64,000 nt of DNA from Faecalicoccus acidiformans (GCF_014202635.1 NZ_JACHHD010000008.1:27445-91444); one strand, 5' to 3'. Positions 29,660 through 38,953 are shown, counted from the first letter of the stretch. Program-made: numbers and translations. The notes: generated by a model not told the origin, from the sequence alone.

Positions 29660-30762
29660 GAAAGCCGATAAGAATCTCCCGTCAGTTCCTGGAACAGGTC
29701 TTGAAAAATCACCGGTTTATGATCCAATAAGATCTTTTCATCGTTTTTTGTATAATAGAAAACTTTTGAATATTGCCAATCGTTGTATGAAGTCGGGCTG
29801 CAAGCTTCCTGGAAGGAATAAGAAAATGCATAGCGGGAGCCATCTGTGGCAGTAAAGCTGAATTGGCTGGCAGATCCTTGGACTTCATATGAGCCGTCGC
29901 GTTTTAGTACTTCAAAGAAACATCCAAATGACAGATCACTTTCCCGCGTTAAAAAGAGATCGGCATATTGGATTTCAGTTTCATCGGATCGGACGATCGT
30001 TAAAGAAGATTGATCACTTTCAGTCTTCTTTTTTTTGAGCTCGTCTGGATAGCTTTCCAGCTCGATTTGATATGCCAGAGCATAGTTGGCAAAGGAGTTT
30101 TCAGACCATTCCTGAAGCAGGGAAGATAAGGTATCTTCTTTGAGTTGGGGATCATCATTTTCTAAGAAGATATAAGTCTGTCGATCGATAAAGGCTTCTT
30201 CTGAAGGCCCTCCATTATCTGCGATAAAAGTCAATGGTTCCTGGTAGGCGATGCCGTAGCGGATAAGACAAGGATAAGGCTGCTGGTCAAGATAGGCTTC
30301 GAATTTCTCCATTTTTTCGCAGAGAGTTTGGATTTCTGAAAAGCTGGAATACATTCCGTTGACAGAAGGGATATCACTGTCGGTCGGTACACCGAGAGTT
30401 AAACCTTCAAAAACGGCTGGATATTCATTCTGGAATCGTTCACTATAATACTTTCCCATTTCCTGGTGATAGGTTGTGACGATCTCATGGCTTCGAAACA
30501 GCTGGATCCGTTCGCGATCGATCAGTTCAAACGAGACTTCCGGCAGATCTTTGAGATGCGCTTGCCAAACGGTATCGATACCGCCGCTGGCATTTTCTTT
30601 TTCGGTACAGGTTTTTGAAATATAAAGATCTTCATCGATGATATTTTCCTGAAACCAGATGGCGAGCTCTTTCTGGTCATAAGTTTGCGAACATCCGGAC
30701 ATGACGAAAAGACTGGATAGACAGAATACAAAGATCAAAAAGAAATGTGTAAGTTTTTTCAT
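29656..30762 (-). CDS. Lipoprotein of unknown function
   Basis: A 368-residue lipoprotein: signal peptide with lipobox MSGC (Cys24). The mature part is acidic and soluble with no family I recognise; it contains repeated Tyr/Phe-rich beta-like blocks near the end (FSFTATDGSRYAFSYSF). The start is set by the signal peptide. There is no ribosome site; a TGATATACT extended -10 element places the transcript start at or near the A of the ATG, so the mRNA may be leaderless. It converges on the SDR gene with overlapping stops. Confidence 0.75.
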   Translation of the reverse strand: MKKLTHFFLIFVFCLSSLFVMSGCSQTYDQKELAIWFQENIIDEDLYISKTCTEKENASGGIDTVWQAHLKDLPEVSFELIDRERIQLFRSHEIVTTYHQEMGKYYSERFQNEYPAVFEGLTLGVPTDSDIPSVNGMYSSFSEIQTLCEKMEKFEAYLDQQPYPCLIRYGIAYQEPLTFIADNGGPSEEAFIDRQTYIFLENDDPQLKEDTLSSLLQEWSENSFANYALAYQIELESYPDELKKKKTESDQSSLTIVRSDETEIQYADLFLTRESDLSFGCFFEVLKRDGSYEVQGSASQFSFTATDGSRYAFSYSFQEACSPTSYNDWQYSKVFYYTKNDEKILLDHKPVIFQDLFQELTGDSYRLS

Positions 30763-30768
30763 GAATCT

Positions 30769-30795
30769 AGTATATCAAAAAAAGGAGCCTTTCAA
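30769..30795 (-). promoter_or_regulatory. Candidate promoter for leaderless lipoprotein mRNA
   Basis: Extended -10 TGATATACT on the minus strand (-10 hexamer at 30774-30769), with TTGAAA (30795-30790) 15 bp upstream inside the preceding terminator stem. Start would fall about 7 bases on, at the ATG (30762). Confidence 0.45.
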
Positions 30796-30802
30796 AGGCT
30801 CC
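30777..30802 (-). terminator. Terminator after putative ABC permease gene
   Basis: Stem GGAGCC/GGCTCC (extended by A-T pairs, 30784-30802) followed on the minus strand by seven T (30783-30777). Confidence 0.85.
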
Positions 30803-30812
30803 GAATCTTGAA

Positions 30813-31652
30813 TTAGAATCGTTTTCGAATATTTTTGGCGATCTCATTTAATTCTTTATATTTCTTCTCTGCATTTTCACGCGTTTTCAAGAAAAGCTCC
30901 GTATCAAAATTGGCGTTGAAACGTTGCGTTAAAACGGATTTCATTTCCTTGCGCGCTTCCTTGTATTCTTTCTTGGCTTGTTTATAGCGTTCCTTTAGAT
31001 CTTGAGGAATGGCCTTGAAGTCTGGATAAGCCTGATAGATACGTCTTTGAAGCAGACTGCGGTTCTTCAACAGTTCATGCATCCGCAAAGAGATCTCTTC
31101 GGTATTGTCGCCAGCGGTGTTGTCGATCTCCTTTTTGACGATATTCATCAAGATATGCGATAGCACATAATCGGCACTCATGAAAATCAAGATGATCCAT
31201 GCCAGAACACTTAAGATGACAGGATCGATTCGATCGATAAACTCAAAATAATGAGGCGCGATAAAGCGGACGATCACAACGGAGGCAATTCCAAACAAGA
31301 TCAAATTGCCGATCCAGATCCGGCCATTCAAGTTCATCGGCTTTGTCGAGTAATCCCACCAGCGGGCATGGAACATTTTTTCCATGTAGAAACTGGTCAT
31401 GTATTCCAGAAAACCGCAGATCACAAAGCCGGCCATAAAGGTCTCTAGGATCGTCCCTTTCCAGCCAATCAGACCGCCGACCAGGATCGTAACGCCGACG
31501 ACCCCAAATCCATAGATGGGGCAATAAGGGCCGATCAGGAATCCCCGGTCGATAAAACGATGGTATTGGATATATTTTAAAGTGACTTCCATGATCCATC
31601 CTAAGATGGAGAAGATAAAGGCCATGATCACAAATTCATAAAATAGCTGCAT
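30813..31652 (-). CDS. Putative ABC transporter permease (CmpB type, PF06541)
   Basis: A 279-residue protein: about five helices (5-30, 45-70, 75-95, 115-140, 150-172) and a highly charged coiled-coil-like tail (about 190-279). The block FLIGPYCPIYGFG and the phrase HARWWDYS are typical of the ABC_trans_CmpB family, whose function is not firmly known. I chose ATG 31652 with AAAGGGA upstream; a longer frame lacks a site. It stands alone, ended by a strong terminator. Confidence 0.75.
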   Translation of the reverse strand: MQLFYEFVIMAFIFSILGWIMEVTLKYIQYHRFIDRGFLIGPYCPIYGFGVVGVTILVGGLIGWKGTILETFMAGFVICGFLEYMTSFYMEKMFHARWWDYSTKPMNLNGRIWIGNLILFGIASVVIVRFIAPHYFEFIDRIDPVILSVLAWIILIFMSADYVLSHILMNIVKKEIDNTAGDNTEEISLRMHELLKNRSLLQRRIYQAYPDFKAIPQDLKERYKQAKKEYKEARKEMKSVLTQRFNANFDTELFLKTRENAEKKYKELNEIAKNIRKRF

Positions 31653-31735
31653 AGAACATCCCTTTCTAGTGGTTGATTTTATTCTATCATGAAACCGAAC
31701 TAGAATCGGTGTTCTATGCAACAGAAAGGACGAAA

Positions 31736-33127
31736 TTATTTTCCTTCTTTGACCAGCTTGGCGCTGATGTCATCTTTGATCTGGATCCCTTGGGCTTTTA
31801 AGGAAGCGATCTTCGCTTGAAATTGCGGCAAGTAGTTTTCATGAGCGATCAACAGCTCATCCAACACATTTTTGGCACTTTGACCCGCCGGGATCAGGGG
31901 GTTCAAGGCGAAAGCCTCCAGAGCCAGGCCATAATTGCCGGTTACTGCAGCTTCGATCGTGCACTCTTCCATGGCCTTCATGCACTGGAGCCAGCCTCTT
32001 TGGGCGCTTGGCAGTTTCCCCCAAGCAATGGGCAGAGCTCCCTTGCCGGTAATGATAGAGCTGATTTCGACGACACAGTCTTCAGGCAGTTCCGGGATGG
32101 CTCCTCTATTTTTGGTGCTGACGACCATGTGAGTCTTTTTATCGTTGTAGATGGAATTGATACATTCACAGGCGGCATCGCTGTAATAAGCACCGCCTCG
32201 CATGCTGAGCTCATCGGGTTTGTAGTCGAGTTCTGGATCTTTATACAGGCTGAACAGGCGCTCTTCGGTTTGTTTGACTTGTTGGCCGCGGGTGCCCAGT
32301 GTTTCATATTCTTCCAGAGAATGAGCGAGCATTTCTTCCTGGCGATAGTAATAGCGATGATATCCGCAAGGAATCATCTGCATCTGTTCGATCTGTTCTT
32401 TGAAGAAAGGAACATTGGTAATGTTGGCGGGCAATCCGATATCCTTTCCTTCAAACAAGGCATCGATGACATTTTGAGTCAATTCTTTCCCGTTGCGGTC
32501 ATAGACTTTGTGCCAGTGAAAATGATTGATGCCGACAAACTGATAGATCAAATCTTGAGGGCTTTTTTTGATTGCTTCAGGCTCTTTCATCATCGCGATT
32601 ACCGGGACATTGCATAATCCGATGACTTTATCCCAATGTCCATAACGGATCACAGCCTCAGTGACCATTCCGCTCGGGTTGGTAAAGTTGATCAGCCAGG
32701 CATTCGGACAGACTTCTTTCATATCTTTAACGATTTCCAAGATGACCGGAATCGTTCGAAAAGCTTTAAAAATCCCGCCGGCACCATTGGTTTCTTGTCC
32801 CAGCATGCCATAAGATAAAGGAATCCTTTCGTCTTTGATGCGTGCTTCCAAAAAACCTACGCGAAATTGGGTTGTCACAAAATCGGCATCCTGAAGCGCT
32901 TTTTTTCGATCCATAGTGGTATAGATCTGAACATCGTATCCGGCTTTTTTCCACATTCTCTTTGCCATCTTGGCATCGATCTCTACCTTTTCTTTTCCGT
33001 TTTCGACATCGACCAGCCAAATTTCCCGGACAGGAAGTTCAGGATATCGTTTGATAAATCCTTCCATGAGTTCGGGCGTATAACTGCTTCCTCCCCCAAT
33101 GGTTACGATCTTGATTCCATGTTTCAT
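31736..33127 (-). CDS. 6-phospho-beta-glucosidase, family GH4
   Basis: A 463-residue GH4 enzyme, which uses NAD and a divalent metal to hydrolyse phosphorylated beta-glucosides such as cellobiose-6-phosphate. Motifs: KIVTIGGGSSYTPEL (dinucleotide fold), NFTNPSG, GLCNVP (metal-binding Cys, typical of the beta type), GINHFHW (metal His) and RGGAYYSDAA. ATG 33127 is preceded by AAGGAGGAAC; the longer frame upstream lacks a site. No PTS gene is next to it. A 13-bp inverted repeat at 33204-33248 may be its operator. Confidence 0.92.
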   Translation of the reverse strand: MKHGIKIVTIGGGSSYTPELMEGFIKRYPELPVREIWLVDVENGKEKVEIDAKMAKRMWKKAGYDVQIYTTMDRKKALQDADFVTTQFRVGFLEARIKDERIPLSYGMLGQETNGAGGIFKAFRTIPVILEIVKDMKEVCPNAWLINFTNPSGMVTEAVIRYGHWDKVIGLCNVPVIAMMKEPEAIKKSPQDLIYQFVGINHFHWHKVYDRNGKELTQNVIDALFEGKDIGLPANITNVPFFKEQIEQMQMIPCGYHRYYYRQEEMLAHSLEEYETLGTRGQQVKQTEERLFSLYKDPELDYKPDELSMRGGAYYSDAACECINSIYNDKKTHMVVSTKNRGAIPELPEDCVVEISSIITGKGALPIAWGKLPSAQRGWLQCMKAMEECTIEAAVTGNYGLALEAFALNPLIPAGQSAKNVLDELLIAHENYLPQFQAKIASLKAQGIQIKDDISAKLVKEGK

Positions 33128-33203
33128 AGATAGGTTCCTCCTTGTGATTTCAACATAGTACAAGATCCAGAAAAGCACAATGGTTTTAGAAACTCCAGGG
33201 TAC

Positions 33204-33248
33204 AAAGTATCAAAAAATAAAAGAAGTTCTGCGAATTTTTGATACTTT
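33204..33248. repeat. 13-bp perfect inverted repeat upstream of GH4 gene
   Basis: AAAGTATCAAAAA at 33204-33216 is mirrored exactly at 33236-33248, separated by 19 bases. It lies 77 bases upstream of the GH4 start and just after the terminator of the gene before. It lacks a GC-rich stem, so it is more like a protein-binding site than a terminator. Confidence 0.55.
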
Positions 33249-33260
33249 TTGAACTACGAA

Positions 33261-33284
33261 GAAAAAACCACCGGAATGGTGGTT
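33261..33284 (-). terminator. Terminator after methionine gamma-lyase-like gene
   Basis: AACCACC/GGTGGTT stem (33266-33272 with 33278-33284), 5-base loop, and a TTTTTTC tail on the minus strand. It overlaps the stop codon. Confidence 0.85.
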
Positions 33285-34542
33285 ACTCAGCTTGCTTCTT
33301 GATATTGGTCAATGCCAGCAAGATTGATAATTTTCCATATTCAAAGGTCAATCCTCCTTGCATATACAAAGTATAAGGCTTTACGACCGGCGCATCGGCG
33401 CTTAGTTCAATGGTGCTGCCCTGTGTAAAGCTTCCGGCAGCCATGACTTCATCAAAAGGATAGCCAGGCATGGGGGCAGGCAAAACATAAACGAAGGAAT
33501 CGATCGGGCTGGTGGATTGGATGCCTTGGGTAAAATGAACAAGGTTTTCTTTGGTGCCCAGTTCCAAGGTCTGGATGATATCGGTCCTTGGTTCGTCATA
33601 AGCAGGCGATACATTTTGATAACCTAGTTTTTCTAACATATAGGCAGAAAAAACGGCTGTCTTCAAAGCGCTTTTGACAGCGTTTGGAGCCATGAAGATC
33701 CCTTTGAAGAAGGAAAGGTTCAAATTGAAGTTGGCACCCAGGCTTTTCCCGATGCCAGGGGCTGTCAACCGTTCGGCAACCCTATGGATCAGATCTTTTC
33801 GGCCCGCGACATATCCGCCGGTGGACGCAATACCGCCGCCTAAATTTTTCATCAGGGAACCGACGACAATGTCCGCCCCGATATGGCCAGGTTCTTCTTT
33901 TTCGACCAGTTCACCATAACAGTTATCCACCATGACGATGACTTCCGGGTCGACTTCGTGGATCTTTTGAATGATCCGTTTCATTTTGCGGATGTTTAAG
34001 GATAAACGATGCGAATATCCGCGCGACCGTTGAATTTCAACCAGGCGAACATTGTGTTCCTGGAGACGCTTGAGGATCGCTTCATCATCAAAATCATCAT
34101 TGACCAGATCGATCTGTTCATAACGAATTCCATTGGCTTTTAAAGATTGACTGGAAGATCCATAGAGACCGATCATTTCCTGTAAAGAGTCATAAGGGGC
34201 GCCAGACAAAGAGATCATGGTATCTCCATGTTTCAACAAAGCCGAAAGGGTTAAATAAAGCGCATTGGTTCCGCTCATGATTTGGGGGCGTACCAAGGCG
34301 TCTTCGCATCCTAATACCGAGGCAAAGATCTTTTCGATCTTGTCTCGCCCTTCATCGTAGTTTCCATATCCGTTGATATCCGCAAAATCGGAATAAGAAA
34401 CTCCGTTTTCTATAAATGCCGATAAGATCCGGTTCGAGTTATACAGACAGATATCATCGATGTTTTGATAGATATCTTTTAGAACCGTTTCGGATTCTTC
34501 GGCCATTTTTAATAAGTCTTTATCGATTTGTTCTAAGATCAT
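33283..34542 (-). CDS. Methionine gamma-lyase family PLP enzyme (YnbB-like)
   Basis: A 419-residue fold-type I PLP enzyme of PF06838, often named aluminium resistance or methionine gamma-lyase family protein. Visible features: NGYGNYDEGRD, RPQIMSGTNAL, VDNCYGELVEKEEP, and the PLP lysine in GSLMKNLGGG. True substrate is not known for most members. ATG 34542 with AAGGAG six bases upstream. In many Bacillota this gene neighbours glnA or hfq/miaA, but here it is alone. Confidence 0.88.
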   Translation of the reverse strand: MILEQIDKDLLKMAEESETVLKDIYQNIDDICLYNSNRILSAFIENGVSYSDFADINGYGNYDEGRDKIEKIFASVLGCEDALVRPQIMSGTNALYLTLSALLKHGDTMISLSGAPYDSLQEMIGLYGSSSQSLKANGIRYEQIDLVNDDFDDEAILKRLQEHNVRLVEIQRSRGYSHRLSLNIRKMKRIIQKIHEVDPEVIVMVDNCYGELVEKEEPGHIGADIVVGSLMKNLGGGIASTGGYVAGRKDLIHRVAERLTAPGIGKSLGANFNLNLSFFKGIFMAPNAVKSALKTAVFSAYMLEKLGYQNVSPAYDEPRTDIIQTLELGTKENLVHFTQGIQSTSPIDSFVYVLPAPMPGYPFDEVMAAGSFTQGSTIELSADAPVVKPYTLYMQGGLTFEYGKLSILLALTNIKKQAE

Positions 34543-34686
34543 AATAAACTCCTTAAAATTTCCATTCCCTATTATACACAATTAGGGAGAAGAAAAGGAA
34601 ATTGTAAAAAAATGATAAAATACAAAATCTTAAAAACAGAGAAATTTCGTGCGTGCTATAATGAATAAAAAAGGAAGGAATCAAGT

Positions 34687-35568
34687 ATGACAATAAGATG
34701 TTTAGCGTTTGATCTGGACGGAACGTTATTAAATGATCAAAAAGAGATCGATCCGCGCACAAAAGCTTCGATTCAAAAAGCCATGGAGCAGGGAATGCAT
34801 ATCGTGATTGCCAGCGGGCGCGATAAAAACGGGACCTCTTTTGTATATGAACCTTTGAGGCTTGAACAAGGAAATCATTATCTGGCCTTGGTCAACGGGC
34901 AGATCATCTACGATTTTGAAAAGAAAGAATATGATTTAGACGATGTTTTATTGCCGGAAGATGGTTTAAAGATCCAACAAGTCTGTAAGCAATTCGATAT
35001 TGAAGGAATCTTTTGTTGCGGGTATGACTTTTACAGCTATATTTCTCAAGCCAATCGTGAGAAGAAGATCGAGCGGGAGAAGAAGGAAGGGCAGCCGATG
35101 GATTATGGATTGAAAAAGGGAGGACCTCATCGTAATTTTATCGATCTTCCTTATAAGGAAATCGAGTTGACCCAAGATATCAATAAAGTGATCATGGTCC
35201 ATACGGCAGAGTTTTTTGAGGAACATTTAGATGATCTGAAAAAAGCTTTATCGGATTATGATGTTTTATTGATCGGACCTACTTGGCTGGAGATCATGCC
35301 CAAAGGGGTATCCAAAGCCAGTGCTTTGAAAAAGATCTGTCTGCGGGGCGGATTTACAATGGATGAAATCATGGCTTTTGGCGATGCGCAAAATGATATC
35401 CAGATGATCGAACAAGTAGGGATCGGTGTTGCGATGGGCAATGCGATGGAGGAAGTAAAAAAGGTTTCTGATTATATTGCGGATACGAACTTGAATAACG
35501 GAATCGGGAAAACCATTGATTTATTGCTGGCGGGCAAAGAAATGGACTTACGTAACTCGAAACGATAA
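34687..35568 (+). CDS. Cof-type HAD family phosphatase
   Basis: A 293-residue HAD hydrolase of the Cof/YidA type: motif I DLDGTLL, motif II SGR, lysine in the PKGVSKASALK block, and motif IV GDAQNDIQM. Such enzymes dephosphorylate sugar phosphates or flavin-related phosphates; substrate unknown. A TGCTATAAT extended -10 box lies at 34654-34662, and AAGGAAGGAA precedes the ATG. Thioredoxin follows 31 bases downstream, possibly cotranscribed. Confidence 0.88.
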   Translation: MTIRCLAFDLDGTLLNDQKEIDPRTKASIQKAMEQGMHIVIASGRDKNGTSFVYEPLRLEQGNHYLALVNGQIIYDFEKKEYDLDDVLLPEDGLKIQQVCKQFDIEGIFCCGYDFYSYISQANREKKIEREKKEGQPMDYGLKKGGPHRNFIDLPYKEIELTQDINKVIMVHTAEFFEEHLDDLKKALSDYDVLLIGPTWLEIMPKGVSKASALKKICLRGGFTMDEIMAFGDAQNDIQMIEQVGIGVAMGNAMEEVKKVSDYIADTNLNNGIGKTIDLLLAGKEMDLRNSKR

Positions 35569-35599
35569 AATAAAACCATAGAAAGCGATGGTGACAATT

Positions 35600-35908
35600 A
35601 TGGAAATCATTAATGCGAATCAATTTGAACAATACATGAAAGAAGACGCTGTTCTTGTGGATTTCTTCGCGACTTGGTGCGGGCCTTGCAAGATGCTTTC
35701 GCCTGTATTGGAAAGTGCAGCGAAAACTTTGGAAGGCAAAGTTAAGATCGTAAAAGTCGATGTGGATCAAAGTCCGGATCTGGCGCAAAGATTTAAAGTC
35801 ATGGCAGTGCCGACAATGATCTTATTTAAAAACGGCCAGCAGGTGACGGCTTTCTCTGGCTATATGCCGGAAGAACAGCTGGTTGCTCGCATCGAAAGTG
35901 CTCTATAA
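35600..35908 (+). CDS. trxA: Thioredoxin
   Basis: A 102-residue thioredoxin with the WCGPC redox motif (about 27-31) and the cis-Pro block AVPTM. I chose ATG 35600, with GGTGAC five bases upstream; ATG 35588 is an alternative adding four residues. No thioredoxin reductase is nearby. A strong terminator follows. Confidence 0.93.
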   Translation: MEIINANQFEQYMKEDAVLVDFFATWCGPCKMLSPVLESAAKTLEGKVKIVKVDVDQSPDLAQRFKVMAVPTMILFKNGQQVTAFSGYMPEEQLVARIESAL

Positions 35909-35913
35909 AAAAA

Positions 35914-35937
35914 GCGCTCCCTGGAGCGCCTTTTTTT
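35914..35937. terminator. Bidirectional terminator between trxA and ABC permease
   Basis: GCGCTC/GAGCGC stem (35914-35919 with 35924-35929) with seven A before and seven T after; serves both convergent genes. Confidence 0.85.
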
Positions 35938-37570
35938 ATGAGCTGGATCGCATAAGATGTTTTAAGATGATCTTTGGGGTCACTAAGACAAAAAGAACAG
36001 AAAGAATGGTCAATAAGATCAGCATAGCAATGGAATAGACTTCCCAATAAGCGGACAGATTGAACATAAAGAATGGAACCACGACGATTGCCAGAATCGC
36101 CCAAGAAATCACAAATTCTAAAATGACATTCATATTGTTCTTAATGGCATGCGTTTCATCTTCCCAGTCTGTCTTGGGATGCAGTCCATCGACAAAGATG
36201 GCAATCGCATTGACTAAAACAGATGTGATAAAAGCACCCAGCACAAAAAACAAGTCATACCAAAGCGGATAGGGAACGACAATATGGACGCTGATCAACA
36301 TCAAGACACATGTCAAGAGGGAAAATAAGGTTCCAATGGATTCTTTGATCAAGACTTGTTTTGTGAAATCCAAAGGAACATACTTCACAAAATCCAGGTT
36401 CTTTCCTTCCCGTGAGAAGGCAGTGGCACTGATTCCGTTTAAACTGCCGGCGAAAAATCCGATTGCGGCTCCGGCAATCAACAAAACCAGCGGCAAGTTG
36501 ATCAACGAGGGAATATCGACTGTTTCCAATACAGGGCGAAGATCTTCTTTGATCGGGGTGACCACCATCATCGCGATAAACATGATCGGCATCACCAAAG
36601 AAGAAAGCACACAGTTGGCCATATAGGCAGGAGTCCGAGTCAAACGAAGCAGCTCGACTTTCGCATAATTGATCCAGACAGAACCTTGTTTCCGGTATGA
36701 AACTTTCTTTTTCTTTGAGGAAACAGAAGTGCGGGCATCCCGGGCGGAACTTAAATACAACTTGTCTGCCAAAAAGAGGAAGACAGCCATGCATATTGCC
36801 AAGATCAGGACCGTAATCAAAAAATCGACCATGGAACTTTCCACGATGGACCGGGCGGCAAAGGAAACATTGAAGAAGATCTGTACGATACGCATGATTC
36901 CTTCAGGATCGTTTGCCATGGTTTGAATCAAAAGGACCGGGTCTTCAAAGTTATAGCCAAGCTGGCTGGAAGCCAATCCGATCACTATGGCCAATCCAAT
37001 GGAGAGAACACCGGTGATCATATTGAAACGGTCTTTATTTTTGAAAAATGGCAGCAAGCGCATCAGGATCATCCAAAAGATGCATACGATCAGCGTTGTT
37101 GGCAGACCGATCAAAAAGATTTGCGGAATATAAAATAAGATCGAAGAGATCGAAGCATTGCCGGCCATGATATAGGCCACTAAGATCGGCAGCATCCCTA
37201 TGCATGCCACCAGCATCAAGGAAATATAAACGATTACAAATTTACTGGCCACGATCGTTTTTCCTGAGATGGGGAGGACTAAAAGATGCTCCAAATCGTT
37301 AGAAAAATAGAAGACGGAAGGAAAAACAAACAGTGCTGTCCATAACATTAAAAAACAAAGACAGGCAAATCCCATTTCCATGATCATCAAATCGAAGCTA
37401 TGTAAACGAAATCCTTCTAAGAACATATTAAAGATCAAGGCAAATGTCGGCAGCAGGCAAACGACCAATACGACCATGGCGATAATGCCTTTTCTTCCTT
37501 GTTTGGATTTGAGATCCATGCCGTAGTTGGCCTTATACAAAGCCTTGGTCAAGATCAGAAAATCACGCAT
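35936..37570 (-). CDS. ABC-2 type exporter permease
   Basis: A 544-residue membrane protein with about 12 hydrophobic segments in two halves, separated by a charged region (about 300-330, SSKKKKVSYRKQ). No signal peptide. ATG 37570 overlaps the stop of the ATPase gene by 8 bases (ATGCGTGA), so the two form a transporter. Such large two-half permeases occur in drug, peptide or teichoic-type exporters; the cargo cannot be told. Confidence 0.82.
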   Translation of the reverse strand: MRDFLILTKALYKANYGMDLKSKQGRKGIIAMVVLVVCLLPTFALIFNMFLEGFRLHSFDLMIMEMGFACLCFLMLWTALFVFPSVFYFSNDLEHLLVLPISGKTIVASKFVIVYISLMLVACIGMLPILVAYIMAGNASISSILFYIPQIFLIGLPTTLIVCIFWMILMRLLPFFKNKDRFNMITGVLSIGLAIVIGLASSQLGYNFEDPVLLIQTMANDPEGIMRIVQIFFNVSFAARSIVESSMVDFLITVLILAICMAVFLFLADKLYLSSARDARTSVSSKKKKVSYRKQGSVWINYAKVELLRLTRTPAYMANCVLSSLVMPIMFIAMMVVTPIKEDLRPVLETVDIPSLINLPLVLLIAGAAIGFFAGSLNGISATAFSREGKNLDFVKYVPLDFTKQVLIKESIGTLFSLLTCVLMLISVHIVVPYPLWYDLFFVLGAFITSVLVNAIAIFVDGLHPKTDWEDETHAIKNNMNVILEFVISWAILAIVVVPFFMFNLSAYWEVYSIAMLILLTILSVLFVLVTPKIILKHLMRSSS

Positions 37571-38285
37571 CTTTTGTAACCTCCAGGAAGATCTCTTCAA
37601 GGGTTTCTTTGTCTTGGTAGGCTTGGCGCAATTCGTCCAGAGTACCATTGAAACATAATTTTCCGTGATCGATGATCAGGATCTTATCACAGAGCTTTTC
37701 TGCAACCTCAAGAACATGGGTTGAGAAGAAAACCGTGTTTCCCTGACGGGCATGCTCTTTCATCAGCTCTTTTAAACGATAGGAAGAAGCCGGATCCAAT
37801 CCCGTCATTGGTTCATCCAGGATCCAGATATTGGGATTGCAGACTAAGGTTGCGATCAGAATCGCTTTTTGACGCATCCCGTGCGAATAACTGGACATGC
37901 GTTCCGACAAAGAGTTTTCCATTTCAAAATCATGGGCAAACTTTTTGATTCGCTGGTTCCGGGTCTGCGTATCGATATGGTAAATATCGGCCATGAACTG
38001 GATATATTCCATTCCTGTCAAACGCAAGAACAGGTCGGGAGTATCCGGAACCAGACCAAATTCGCGTTTGGCTTCTACAGGCTGTGTCACGATATTCTTT
38101 CCGTTTAACGTGATTTCTCCTTCGTCCGGCAATAGAACACCGGTCATCATATGAATCGTCGTTGTCTTGCCGGCACCGTTCGGTCCAATAAATCCAACGA
38201 TACAACCGGTAGGAACATTCAGATCCAGGTGATCTACAGCGACTTTTTCGCCGAAGCGTTTAGTGACATTTTTGATTTCTATCAT
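37563..38285 (-). CDS. ABC transporter ATP-binding protein
   Basis: A 240-residue ATPase: Walker A GPNGAGKTT, signature YSHGMRQK (a common variant in ABC-2 exporters), Walker B WILDEP, and switch His in FSTHVLE. I chose ATG 38285 (AAGGAG nine bases upstream) over TTG 38291. The probable promoter region contains an 8-base homopolymer at 38321-38328. Confidence 0.92.
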   Translation of the reverse strand: MIEIKNVTKRFGEKVAVDHLDLNVPTGCIVGFIGPNGAGKTTTIHMMTGVLLPDEGEITLNGKNIVTQPVEAKREFGLVPDTPDLFLRLTGMEYIQFMADIYHIDTQTRNQRIKKFAHDFEMENSLSERMSSYSHGMRQKAILIATLVCNPNIWILDEPMTGLDPASSYRLKELMKEHARQGNTVFFSTHVLEVAEKLCDKILIIDHGKLCFNGTLDELRQAYQDKETLEEIFLEVTKDA

Positions 38286-38320
38286 AAGCAAACTCTCCTT
38301 ATGCGACCTATTTTACCACC

Positions 38321-38328
38321 GGGGGGGG
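38321..38328. repeat. Homopolymer of eight G (C on minus strand)
   Basis: An isolated G8 run about 36-43 bases upstream of the ABC ATPase start, between TTGCCT and TAAAAT read on the minus strand. It is the longest G/C homopolymer I noticed in the window and sits where a promoter spacer would be. Confidence 0.7.
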
Positions 38329-38449
38329 TAGGCAATAGGTACTTATAGTTAAGATTATATAAATATTTGATTATTGTTTTCAAGAAGGAGTTCTTTTCGA
38401 TTTTTTTGATTTGGTATAGAATAGAACAGGTGATAAGGAGAGATTCTAC

Positions 38450-38953
38450 ATGGAGAAACAATTAATGATACAGCCTTGTGTCAATGACACCCAAAAACAA
38501 CAGGTTGCCAAGATTGCCGATGAGATCTGGCATGAGTATTTCCCATTTTTACTAAATACGGAACAAATCGACTATATGGTCGAAAAATTCTGCAGTTTTG
38601 AGGCCATGATAGATTTGGAGAAACATCACTATTATCATTACTTTATGGTTCATAAAGGAGAAGAGCTGATTGGATATCTTGCTTTGGCGCATGAAGAAAC
38701 GCAGTTATTCTTAAGTAAGATCTACTTGAAAAAATCGGCTCGCGGGCATCATTATGCGAGCGAAATGTTTGAATATGTCAAAGATCACGCTCGAAAATAT
38801 CAGTATGATTCTATATATCTGACATGTAACAAACACAATACTCATTCTTTAGATGTATATCAATCATGGGGATTTGTAAAAACGGATGAAGTTGTGACAG
38901 ATATTGGTCAAGGATATGTAATGGATGATTACATCCTGGAATATACGTTATAG
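38450..38953 (+). CDS. GNAT family acetyltransferase
   Basis: A 167-residue N-acetyltransferase: core GEELIGYLALAH, then LSKIYLKKSARGHHYASEMF (acetyl-CoA loop, altered from the usual RxxGxG/A) and NKHNTHSLDVYQSWGF. Substrate unknown. AAGGAGAG site precedes ATG. The DUF1275 gene follows after 3 bases, so an operon. Confidence 0.85.
   Translation: MEKQLMIQPCVNDTQKQQVAKIADEIWHEYFPFLLNTEQIDYMVEKFCSFEAMIDLEKHHYYHYFMVHKGEELIGYLALAHEETQLFLSKIYLKKSARGHHYASEMFEYVKDHARKYQYDSIYLTCNKHNTHSLDVYQSWGFVKTDEVVTDIGQGYVMDDYILEYTL

Noticed and set aside
31817..32617. 266-codon open frame on the plus strand opposite the GH4 gene
   Set aside because: Antisense shadow of a strongly conserved enzyme; no ribosome site and no recognisable protein features.
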